Shown here piece by piece: positions 55,173-64,000 of a stretch of 64,000 nt of DNA. The DNA lies in contig OZ024788.1 of NCBI GenBank assembly GCA_964017065.1, forward strand, positions 11,718,776-11,782,775, in the 5' to 3' direction. The DNA is from Haliclona indistincta (lineage: Eukaryota > Porifera > Demospongiae > Haplosclerida > Chalinidae). The notes below the pieces were generated by a model, which was not told the DNA's origin, searched no databases, and worked only from the letters and a program-made list of their open reading frames with translations. The stretch's first letter is position 1. The number at the start of each line of letters is the position of its first letter. Position numbers and translations under genes: made by a program.

Positions 55173-55439
55173 TCTTCTGAAGTAAAATTAATGTTAATAG
55201 TCCTATTGGTTTAAGAGAAAATTAATTGGATTTGTTAACGTGACGTAATAATTAATAGCACTTCTATACTAAAAATTTGCTTTCCGTATAGCTTCAAATT
55301 TTTGTGGTCTAAAAACTTCATGATTTTTGCATCGACGATTTTAAACGAGTATGCACACAAAATGTAGTGTCACCACAATACCCAAGTTTAGCAGTGAATA
55401 CATGTAGTTCTTGCGTTTACAGCAGTCATGTCCACTCAC

Positions 55440-55569
55440 CCACAGTCCTCATTCCTAGTTTAGCCGACATCATTGGACCAATAGTGGAGCCACAGTGACT
55501 ATCATTACGTACTATCATCTCCTGCATGGGGACCCCGCCCCTACTGGTTACCTCACGTAGTATAGCTGC
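55440..55569 (-). pseudogene. Orphan exon of aspartyl aminopeptidase (M18)
   Basis: Minus-strand reading ILREVTSRGGVPMQEMIV, RNDSHCGSTIGPMMSAKLGM, ending RTVG at a gtgagt donor (55434-55439). The R-N-D-x-x-C-G-x-T-I-G-P segment is the hallmark of M18 aspartyl aminopeptidases (DNPEP), zinc exopeptidases of the cytosol. An acceptor-like tatcacag(cag) bounds the other side (~55570). No other exon of the enzyme is in the window; the next expected exon (downstream, lower coordinates) is replaced by the two-domain gene. It is likely a duplicated fragment. Confidence 0.75.
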
Positions 55570-55778
55570 TGTGATAGCTAGGATACCTTCGGCCGTACCA
55601 CGTATGACGTAGTAAATAATACAGCGCACTGTCAGCGAACAGCTGCTGGTCAGCTACGCTCGAGCCCCTCCTAGAGCATTTATACAGAGATGTAGTTTGA
55701 GGATGCTCTATCTTTTGCGCTCCAGTCGTTATTCTAACGTCATACTTTCGACTCCTGTAATTAATAATTCATCATGCG

Positions 55779-55812
55779 CACGCGTTTTCCCGCGCGTGCG
55801 GGAAAACGCGTG
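55779..55812. repeat. Perfect GC-rich hairpin
   Basis: cacgcgttttcccgc - gcgt - gcgggaaaacgcgtg: 15-bp arms with a 4-nt loop, unusual in AT-rich surroundings. Role unknown. Confidence 0.9.
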
Positions 55813-56539
55813 GAATCTGTGGTATTTTTAGTATTATTTTTCCTAAATAGTGTGTTCCATGTTATGCCCTTTGGGTCTCGCATTATTATTAAACTTGAAC
55901 TTGCGTGCGCAGTCAGTGTATACCAAGCCCTCTTTTGAGGGACTGGGGACGAGGCTAAATAATGGCGTCTAACACTTACAGTGTTCCACACGAAGAGAGT
56001 GAATTAATGTTAGGGTCAATATAATGTACGTAATAAAATGGCCGCCAAAAACCCATGATGTCTCGCTTGTCGCTGTATATGCTTCTAGAGACGCTAGGTG
56101 AGATCTACTTTCATGATCAATGTTTTAGCATTGCAGTCATGAAGTTTTAGAGCTTAACTAAGCTGGAATTTCTGTCCCTAACGTTAGGCTCGTCGTGAAC
56201 GGTCAACTTATGCTCTCTGCCGCCGATGTAGCACTGATTGGGACCAATCCCGCTGCCAACAGATAAGAATCCGAGGTGAAAGCTTCAATGCAGCGATAAC
56301 AGAGCTTAACTACCAGTAGTCCCTGAGATTCGCTCCCTAGCGTGTTTTTCCAAATGGCTGCTTGTCTTTCAAATTTCTGTCACGTGAGTGTCATCTGACA
56401 AGAAGCCATACCAAGCATAAGATTCAGTAAGGATAGAGGATCAAAATGAAATACGAATCACAACTCTAGGACAAATGATTCTAGAGAAATCAAACAAAAT
56501 GTCAAACACAATTATTCTCTCTCTTCGTGTGGAACACTG
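55813..56539. other. No supported gene
   Basis: Contains a direct repetition of gtgttccacacgaagagag (55980) as reverse complement tctcttcgtgtggaacact (56519), i.e. an inverted pair about 540 bp apart enclosing otherwise featureless DNA; it may be a mobile element inserted in family X sequence (TIR acagtgttccaca). Confidence 0.45.
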
Positions 56540-56855
56540 TACCTGACAATGGATCACGATCGAGAAGTCGTGGAATTTATATCGCCGTTTCGCCAAAGAA
56601 AAAGTTCAAAAGGCACCTACCAGGAGAATTTCACGACTGTTCGTGGGTGTTTTGGGCACTGCTTACGTAAAGGCGCTAGACGAGTGGAAGAAAGAAGATG
56701 ACGAAACTCGATTTTCACCGTTTCCAGGTTCGTCACTTTATATTAGTAACAGTCTCGAGCAATCTCATTGCTACAAGATGGGAAAACGCCAGAGAGCATA
56801 TCAAGGTTGGACGTATCAAATTCATCACCAGGCGAAATATCAGCGTTTGAACGCT
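56540..56855 (+). repeat. Repeat family X, copy 2
   Basis: Parallels 35225-35540: gaatttatatcgccgtttcg, aaaggcacctaccaggagaa, cgattttcaccgtttccagg, ttcatcaccaggcgaaatat. Directly followed by the duplicated flank block (56860 on). Confidence 0.75.
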
Positions 56856-56859
56856 AATA

Positions 56860-57774
56860 CATTGCATGAGTTCTCAACACACAGCAGTTTCACACATAAC
56901 AATGAGTTCACTCAAGCTTTGGCTGGTTATTAAATAATAATTGGTTTGGCCTTTGTTATGGCATGCATGTACAGCAGTTCAAATGGAAACTAAAGGCCGA
57001 GTTGTAGAGAGCTTTCTGTGTCAATTTTTAAACAAACAGGCTTCTTATTGTACGGAATCATTGGACATGGTAATAATAGAACTGTCACAAACCTCAATCC
57101 AACGAAGATTCCACAGTTGACTGATACTGCACAGAGGACTAAACAGTATGGTAAGCACTGGTAAGCCAGTCTTAAACTGCTGGCTTTAGCAAGCTGACAT
57201 TGTCTGTTTTCATAATGTGTACACATAATTATGACAAGATTGTCTTGACTGTACAGAATCTATTGTTGCACATGCATGTGCTAATAGTGTGAAGATAATT
57301 ATGGCTATGGCTACAGATAACCGTCCTTTGGTGATGTGAGGTGTTGTGAAAGATCTCCGTTCACCCAGGGTAATGAATTACATTACAGATCCTTGTTTTG
57401 CACACTGTATGCATGCCAGTGGCCTTGCCAAGATTGGATAGTTGGTAGTGCACATGTACAATTAATTAATTATTCATGAGGCATGGTAAATTGATCTTGC
57501 TCGTCGAACAATGGACTCACATAATTATGCTAGAGCCATGCTGCAGCCAGAGCCATGATCGCCGTCTTATTCGGCCAGCAAAGGCCTTCCTTATAAGGAA
57601 AGTTTTGCAGCGGAAGCAACAGACTTCCCATATTTCGTTTCTGATTGAACTCCACAATACATGTAAATACATCATGATAAAACTTATTTACTTTTGTAAA
57701 AACATCATGATTGTGAGAAAAATAAACTCACAAATGCTGTATTAAATCAGTCATAGCACATGAGTTATATATTT
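56860..57774. repeat. Duplicated flank blocks of the two-domain genes
   Basis: 56860-57260 parallels 37480-37880 and 61090-61470. 57365-57540 parallels 14685-14820 and 53620-53755. 57590-57770 parallels the 3' flanks of 9971 and 53976. Together they are the DNA expected downstream of a minus-strand family gene, here the broken copy E. Confidence 0.75.
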
Positions 57775-57961
57775 TTGTAGCACAAGTACATAAACACAGC
57801 TTTTTCCAGAAATTACTTTCTTCACTTCAATGTAAGCACTGCTGAGCCTGTCATCATCACTTTCTTGCACTGGCCAGTTTAGACAATCTGTCGACATTTT
57901 TTCCCATGCATCTATAGCCTTCATTCCTTCGCCAATGTATATTTTACTGCTTCCCATAGAA
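57775..57961 (-). pseudogene. Two-domain protein copy E, C-terminal fragment
   Basis: Minus-strand reading SMGSSKIYIGEGMKAIDAWE to SGKSCVYVLVLQ matches the last ~60 residues of copies B and D. An extra A in an A-run shifts the frame just before the expected stop, giving a different tail. Upstream it ends abruptly at 57961 where inserted DNA starts. The N-terminal part of presumably the same gene is at 60224-60644. Confidence 0.8.
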
Positions 57962-57987
57962 CAGTGGCATAGGCAGGGGGGCCAGGG

Positions 57988-58634
57988 CATAGGCGTAGGA
58001 ATCGGGGGGGCACAGGGGGCACGTGCCCCCCAAGTTTATATTAAAGCCACACCCACAACCCAATTGTAGCTTAGCCAGAGAATGCCCATGATAAAGTCTA
58101 GGAGCAGCTTAAACGATGTCTTCTCTACCTTTACCGCCGCCAAAACTATCTAAGCAGATGGCTTTGCTGAAAATCTTTCGTTGAGCGAGCAGTCACGAGT
58201 TTGACGCTAATAACGAAGACGAGCCTGACGCTGATCGTCTGTCAGAGCCAGACGGACGATCGTACTACTACCAATGGCGCGCGGTGCAGAATCACCGTCT
58301 CAGTCTTGATCCCTGTCTGTGCTGGTGCCTGCGTCAAAAGTAGCCAACCAGTGTCCTTCTGAATGTCGCGCAGTTAACGATCTTCAGAATGCTGCACAGA
58401 GCAGATTGGTGTAGCTACATTATTTACACTAGAAGATGGGATAATAATAATTTTGGATAAAATAGAATCATTTTTCTTCAATAAAAAAGCTCGCTGAAAT
58501 GTCTAAAAACCAAAACGAAAGTGATGCAAAAGTCAATTTTGCTCCAACATCTGGGGGGCTGCGCCCCCCAGACCCCCTGCTCAAGTGTTCTGAAACAGTG
58601 CCCCCTCATTCATTTGCATCTTCCTACGCCTATG
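57988..58634. mobile_element. 648-bp-family TIR element, copy 2 (opposite orientation)
   Basis: 647 bp, ends cataggcgtagga / tcctacgcctatg; exact 5-bp target duplication caggg (57983-57987, 58635-58639). Almost identical to the reverse complement of 43920-44567. It landed in a stretch (cagtggcataggcaggggg...) that resembles the end of another G-rich-end repeat, which itself interrupts copy E. Confidence 0.9.
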
Positions 58635-58744
58635 CAGGGGGCCAAATGCCCCCTTTTTTGCTGACTTGGTAGATGAATTTAGCCTGCAGGTTGTGGCTAT
58701 GTTGGCCACATAGTTGATTTAGTGGAAGCCACACGAATAAACTA

Positions 58745-59445
58745 CCTATTAGGGGGCACGGTAGTGCCTCCCTATGTAGGGTTGAACGGAAAAACAAAAT
58801 GGCGGCTACATAAAATGTATTAGCGTTTAAACGCTGATATTTCGCCTGGTGATGAATTTTATACGTCCAAAAATACTTAAATCTGCTATCTGGCGTTGCC
58901 CCATCTTACAGTAGCAAGTTTATTGGTCGAAATTGTTACTAAAGTGACGAACCGGGAAACGGTGAAAATCGACTTTCGTCATCCTCGTTTTCTTCTTCTT
59001 TCTTCTTTCTTCAGCGCACCTAGCACCTTTACGCAAGCAGTGCCAAGACCAAAACACCCACGAACAGTCGTGAAATTCTCCTGGCAAGTGCCTTTCGAAC
59101 TTTGTTTTTAGCGAAACGGCGATATGAATCCCATGATTTCTCGATCGTGTTCCGGCCATTGTCAGCTAAGTGTTAGACGCCATTATTGTGATTGAGCAAT
59201 ACGAACGTGACCAAGCAGTGGTTAGCGCACGTGACCAAGCACTAGCTTGAGTACCTCCGCGCCGTTTGGATCACGGAGAACACATGTCTGTCTGGAGTCT
59301 TCGAAGAGCGGTAAGCTCGTATAGTATCACCATTCTGCGCTAGCCAGATAATTATAACCGTCGTACAGGTCTACAAACTAGTACTAGTGTGGGCGGGGCT
59401 CGTATGCATGTATGCGTAGGTGAGCTGATCTGTACAGCATTTTCG
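58745..59445 (-). repeat. Repeat family X, copy 3
   Basis: Reverse complement of the family at 34490-35620, from ggaggcactaccgtgcc-type end (ggcacggtagtgcctccct) to tagtgtgggcggggctcgta. It lacks the insertion at 34589-35046 and so supplies the empty site. Its peptide reading (MTKVDFHRFPVRHFSN) remains open. Confidence 0.75.
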
Positions 59446-59628
59446 CTACAAGTTTAAAATTATTAATAATAAAGAAAAGCCATCAATAACAGGAAAACTA
59501 AACCAATGGTGGAAACAAAGACTGCTCAGCACGTGCATGGTATTGAACTGCACTTCACTAAAAAAATAAAAAGGACACTAACAAGAATTTCTATCGAAAT
59601 CAAAAGGATGTAGGGTTGTGAACTAAAC
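59446..59628. other. Short spacer, ends in target duplication
   Basis: Featureless; aactaaac at 59621-59628 is the left target duplication of the next element and belongs to the interrupted gene copy E (compare actaaacggcc at 60225). Confidence 0.5.
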
Positions 59629-60223
59629 GAGTCTCGTTAAGCGTAGACTTCCTAATTAATAGGGTTCTCCTCAGCACTCGCGTTATGCGAGTCATCATCG
59701 ATACTAATTGCTATAAAGGCTTGTTTGTAGCACTAAGTTTAACATACAGCTAAACCCAAAACCCTAAAAACCTTCTCCTAACTGCACAAAGTAAGGAGGG
59801 TCTTCCTAACTAACTAAGGATCGTCGGGAGGGTCTTCCTAACTAAGGATCGTCGGGAGAGTCTTCCTAACTAAGGATCGTCGGGAGGGTCTTCCTAACTA
59901 AGGATCGTCGGGAGGGTCGTCCTAAACCGGGCCTTCGGCCCTTAGTAAGCCTAAGGATCGTCGGGAGAGTCGTCATAAACAGGCCTCAACTAAGGATGAA
60001 GCACTTTTATAAATAAATAAAAACAAAACAAAAAACACGCATTCTGCGAGAATCGAACCCTGACCGTCTGCATCACAAGCCACCATTCTAAACCGCTGTG
60101 CCACCGAACCAACTGACGGGTTGGTGCTACAAACAAGCCTTTATAGTAATTCTGTACGCGCGCGCACAACGCGAGTGCTGAGGAGAACCCTATTAATTAG
60201 GAAGTCTACGCTTAACGAGACTC
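59629..60223. mobile_element. TIR element with minisatellite and tRNA-like cargo, 3
   Basis: 595 bp. TIR of ~55 bp starts gagtctcgttaagcgtagac and ends with its inverse; exact 8-bp target duplication aactaaac (59621-59628, 60224-60231). Inside: inner inverted words ctataaaggcttgtttgtag / ctacaaacaagcctttatag, four or five units with aaggatcgtcgggagggtc, one gggccttcggccctt, and a minus-strand tRNA-like segment at ~60045-60115 (reverse of agaatcgaaccctgacc). 8-bp duplication suits hAT. Confidence 0.85.
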
Positions 60224-60644
60224 AACTAAACGGCCAACTATCGCTACCTGATGATGCTGAACGAACAAGATCGTGACCTGTCTTGTTGTTAGCAACCAAG
60301 ATGAACTTGGATGTACTAGGTGATTTTTCAGAAGACTTCAAGAGCTTTCCAGCGGCCCTTTCCTTAGCATTTTTCCTGCCTCCACTCGAACTATACTGTC
60401 TAACGAGATTGAGCTGATGCGTAATCTATCGCGAACTGGATTGCGAAGAAGAGCTACCTGTGCTGCTGCTAGTCTGTCATCATCCGTGCTTCTGATCTCA
60501 TCTCCACTGCTGATTCTGACTCTGGCATCACTTGTAGCAGTTCTTACATCATCAGAAACAACTGTTTTAGTCTCTGCAACAGAAAAGGTTCCTTCTTCTG
60601 CTTGTATGTCATCATCTCCTTTCGCTGCCGTTCTTCTGAAGTAA
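60224..60644 (-). pseudogene. Two-domain protein copy E, N-terminal fragment
   Basis: Minus-strand reading parallels codons 1 to ~130 of copies B and D up to SWPF. The initiator ATG appears changed (cggcagcg in place of a ..GCCAT end), a base is missing in the cctt-ttcctgcc stretch (frame change), and the SSGDEIR motif is preserved as a reading. Joined on its lower side to the element at 59629-60223. The middle of the gene (about 200 codons) is absent from the window. Confidence 0.75.
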
Positions 60645-61760
60645 ATTTTAATAGACCAAGAGAAAAAATTGGATTTATTAAGGTGGCGCGGTATACCGGT
60701 TTTATGATATATTAGTTAATAACTTAAAGTTCTTTTATCAGCAGCTCGTCAATGTGACAGAGCAACGCTAGCAGCGTGAAACTCGCTCTGATGCATCATC
60801 GAGTGTGTCTCAATGTATAATGCAGCTTGAAACGCTGTACAATATTCTACACCAAAGAATAATCGACATCGTTTGTACTGATACGCAAGTTTTTCTAGCC
60901 TAATATCTCTCTTGGCTAACCGTGCAGCAAAGGTTACCAGCTGAAATTCTACTCTTATAAACCCACAACTAGGTGATGACGGAGAGTTTTCTGCATTTAC
61001 GTTTTCAAAAAACACTTTGAAAAACACTGTCAAGAGAAGGTAAAGCTGCTTTAGTCTACCAAGCATTAACACTTATACCAGATGTGCTTAATAGCTTTTT
61101 TTACAGTGAAGTATGAGTTCTCAACACACATGCAGCTGTGAGTAAAAATGAGTTCACTCAAACTTTGGCTGGATATTAAATGATTGGTTTGGCTTTTGTT
61201 AGTGGCTGCATGCAGCCATTCAAAAGGAAACTAAAAGCCGAGTTTAGTGTGTCAAAAGTGCAAGATAATAAACAGGCTTCTTATTGTACAGAATCATTAA
61301 TGGTAATAATAGAACTGTCACAAACCTCAATCCAGTAAAGATTCCACAGTTGACTAATACGTTACTGCACAGAGGACAAAACTGTAGCTATAGTAAGCTT
61401 ATCTTAAACTGCTTGCTTTAGCAAGCTGGCATTGTCTGCTTTCATAATGTGTACACATAATTATGACAAGTACAAAATCTATTGTTGCACATGTGTGTGC
61501 TAATAGTGTGAAGATAAATTATTATAGCTATCACACAGATAGCTAGAAGTCCTTTTGTGATATATCTCCATGCACCCAGGGTAATGATTTAAATACAGAT
61601 CCTTGTTGTGCACACTTTGTAACATAATCTCTGTCTTCTCAACTTGGTTTCACTACATAGTTTGAAGGGCCGATGAAACCCGGTTAGCCTCGGGCAACTT
61701 ATCACTGCCTCAATGTGGGCACAAAATTGGCGATTAAAAAACATTGATCAAATTCTTTAA
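60645..61760. repeat. Duplicated 5' flank blocks of copy E / region before exon copy
   Basis: 60770-61480 parallels 37360-37900 and 56860-57260 with indels. 61570-61620 is a shortened version of the 14685 block. 61625-61760 parallels the intron before the last polymerase exon (~20480-20560 and 21450-21520). Confidence 0.65.
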
Positions 61761-61769
61761 CCCCTGCAG

Positions 61770-61827
61770 ACACTTTCAGATGTCTCTACTAGAGGAGACA
61801 GTATCATGGTTGTTGGACAAACACTGA
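61770..61827 (+). pseudogene. POLE: Duplicated last exon of DNA polymerase epsilon
   Basis: Same acceptor (cccctgcag) and coding as 21526-21583: [16 protein letters not shown] then K-H-stop, with one silent change (caagcac / caaacac). No other polymerase exon is near, so it is an orphan from segmental duplication. The following DNA to ~62200 parallels the 3' flank at 21584-22190 loosely. Confidence 0.85.
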
Positions 61828-62336
61828 TAACTACTATCCACGTGTAGTTAGTACACAAACATTCTTCAGTGTTAATGTATTAAATTCAAATAACTACATT
61901 AGTGATCTTGATAGGAAGACAAGGACAGGATGTGAATAAAAATAGTTGTTTTTAATGACATGCATGATCGAAATAGCTGTCATTATCAATGTGGTTTATA
62001 ATTATGTCTCTCAAGCAAAAGTCAATTTTTAAAATGTGTGCCTTGATTTTGTCTAGAGATATCAAAGTATGTACCACGTGGCTGGTAATGAGATTAATAA
62101 TTCTCTTTTGCAACCAGATACTAAAATCCAAATTTCATTTCTCCACCTTCATTAAAATTTTTATTGAAATGGGCATATACAATACCACTGTGATATCGCA
62201 CTATGGCGTGGTTAATAAACTATAGAATATCAAAATTATACATTAACACAAGAAATACCATATTATAAGTGCATGCAGCTTACACTACTGTCTGTCTGTT
62301 ACTACATGTAACTCTTTTGTGTCAGCAGATAATTAT
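61828..62336. other. Spacer, no supported gene
   Basis: Diverged copy of the polymerase 3' flank followed by the 3' end of copy F. Short AT-rich frames only. Confidence 0.45.
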
Positions 62337-63502
62337 TCATATTTTTCTTAGCACATAAATATAAACACAGCTTGTTTTTCCTGAAATTCCTTTCTGCACT
62401 TCAATATAGGTGCTGTTTACTTGGCCATCTGGATTTTCTGGCACTGGCCAGTTTTTATTACCCGTTGACAATTTTTTCCATGCATCTTTAGCCTTCATGC
62501 CCTCACCAACGTATATTTTTCGACCTCCAACCAGAGGCCAACTCCCTGCCAGCGAGATTGAGTTCTTTTGTAGATCTTGAATGGTCGCAGTGTAGCGAGC
62601 AGCTAGAGACATATTCAGTTGATCGAAACCAGCTACTGCACACTCTCCTTTCTTGATGTTAACAAGAGGCCAAGTACCTTGCATTTCATGTTTCTCAGCT
62701 AGTGTGAGATCGTACCCAGTGAGGTTGTTGACTACGAAAGTAAACCCGGGCATGCTTCCAGTGCAAAAATTGGTAAACTTTTGAATAGCTTCAGTGACAG
62801 CTTCATTTCTGGCAGTCACTGCAAACTGGGCATATTGCAATTCATTGACATCATACGCAAAGACATAGCAAGAGCCAGGATTAATAATTACTGCTTTGTT
62901 TCTGTCCGATTCATGGTCATGGATTTTTTCTCGATTGATTTTTCTGAATTTGGTTGAGTCTTTCCAGCATAGATTCTGATACCTCTGCCATCTTCCATCC
63001 AGTGTGCGCACAGCATGGCTGTTCGTATTCCAGGTTGATCATCATCAGCAGTAAATAATACATTTAGATTTTCAAACTGGCTGTGATCAAACAGAGCGGC
63101 TACACATTCTTTTTTTCGTATTGAGCAAAACGGCCAACTATCACTACCAGATGATGCTGAACGAACAAGATCATGATCTGTCATGTTGTTAACAGCAATG
63201 ATGAACTTGGATTTTTCAAACGACTTCAAGAGATGTCCAGCAGCTTTTTCCTTGGCATTTTTTCCTGCCTCCACTCGAGCTATGCTGTCTAATGGGATTG
63301 TGTTGTTGCGTGATTGATTTCCAATAGTTGGCCGTGGCAGTGATGCCGCCGGTAATGTGTCACAATCTGTATAGGTATCACTCTTCGGTCTACCTTTAGT
63401 AGGTCCTTCGTCATCCATAACTTCTGTTTTAGACACTGCAACAGAAATGGTACCATCTTCTTCTTTTTCTTCTTGTATAACATCATCGCTTTTTGTCGCC
63501 AT
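62337..63502 (-). pseudogene. Two-domain protein copy F, frameshifted and chimeric
   Basis: Two overlapping frames, 63502-62888 and 63011-62337, together cover a full family gene; a single-base deletion at about 62920-62945, relative to 53976-55172, splits them after the SWPF/ECVAAL domain. N-terminal half resembles copies B/D (MATKSDDVIQEE, RSASSGSDSWPF, HWMEDGRGI). C-terminal half resembles copies A/C (RNEAVTEAIQKFTNFC, GSMPGFTFVVNNLTG, YVLRKI end). The N-terminal acidic region is changed: SSGDEIRSTDD is not recognisable and a different segment (KGRPKSDTYTDCDT) is there. Acceptor-like ttgcag precedes the ATG. Possibly a sequencing error, otherwise a pseudogene. Confidence 0.75.
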
Positions 63503-64000
63503 TCTTCTGCAAGAAGTAAAGTGTTAAGGTAGTGCGCAGTTGGTTATCAATGTATCTTGTAGTGGTAAACAAAATAAACTGGAAATACAGAAAAATCTAC
63601 TTGGTCTGCTAGGTAAAGAAGAGGATCGACAAAATGTTTTTATGACATTTTTTTCATCCAAGCCGGCTATGCTGGGTGGATTTGGCTTTGGACACTTCAT
63701 ATCAGGAATGACCAATTTTATTATCAATTCCTCCTTTTTGTAATTCCAAGCACCAGTTGTCAACCTGGCGACTGTCCAAGAATAGATCATCAGTTTTTAA
63801 TTAATAGTTTTACAATTTTGAAACTGCCGTAGTGCACAAATGCCATTAGCTCAAATACATACTATTACAATTACTATTTAAATTAATACTACTACATTAC
63901 TACAACAACTATACACGCCCTTCAAAAATGTATATAGAGCAACAATGCAAGTGATGACTTGCAACACTAAAAAAAACATGAAAATGATTTGGATAGTGCA
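63503..64000. other. Upstream flank of copy F; no gene called
   Basis: A short plus-strand frame 63540-63743 contains KEEDRQNVFMTFFSSKPAMLGGFGFGHF but no known domain. The same block is not seen upstream of other copies. Confidence 0.35.

Overview
The window looks like animal DNA, most likely from a sponge (demosponge). This is an inference. The supports are a class C, GABA-B-type receptor encoded in one exon (a family I know to be expanded in sponges), spliced genes with short GT-AG introns, an AT-rich background, and many small DNA transposons. No species can be named from the sequence alone.

Layout. 1-5200: scrambled relics of a class C receptor, then one intact receptor gene (2912-5164, +). 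5500-11150: first members of a local family of ~390-residue proteins with two tandem homologous domains (5955-7124 and 9971-11143, both -) plus a relic. 11960-14030: hairpins and nested inverted repeats. 15078-21583 (+): seven exons for the C-terminal end of DNA polymerase epsilon catalytic subunit, ending in a normal stop; the catalytic N-terminal part is absent. 22985-34402: a satellite-like array of ~465-517 bp units, adjacent to a 2.8 kb element with terminal inverted repeats (TIRs) and interrupted by a 3.0 kb TIR transposon. 34490-39120: another family member (35983-37212, -), mobile repeats and a ~970 bp near-perfect palindrome. 39600-52860: an old tyrosine-recombinase retrotransposon carrying three nested insertions, the largest a near-complete Ngaro-type element (45011-52263) with split direct repeats. 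53976-63502: more two-domain family members (one intact, one split by transposons, one frameshifted and chimeric), an orphan exon of an M18 aspartyl aminopeptidase, and a duplicated last exon of the polymerase gene.

Overall. The unique host genes are the receptor, the two-domain family and the polymerase fragment. Much of the rest is segmental duplication plus transposition. The two-domain genes repeatedly carry the same flanking blocks, so they spread as segments. I do not recognise the family's function. The most unusual signals are: (a) the two-domain family with an intragenic chimera; (b) one minisatellite plus tRNA-like cargo carried by three elements with different terminal repeats; (c) two hairpins with unrelated stems but nearly the same loop core; (d) stacked retrotransposon insertions with clear target-site duplications (TSDs). 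All alignments were made by eye, so identities are qualitative and boundaries of relics are approximate.
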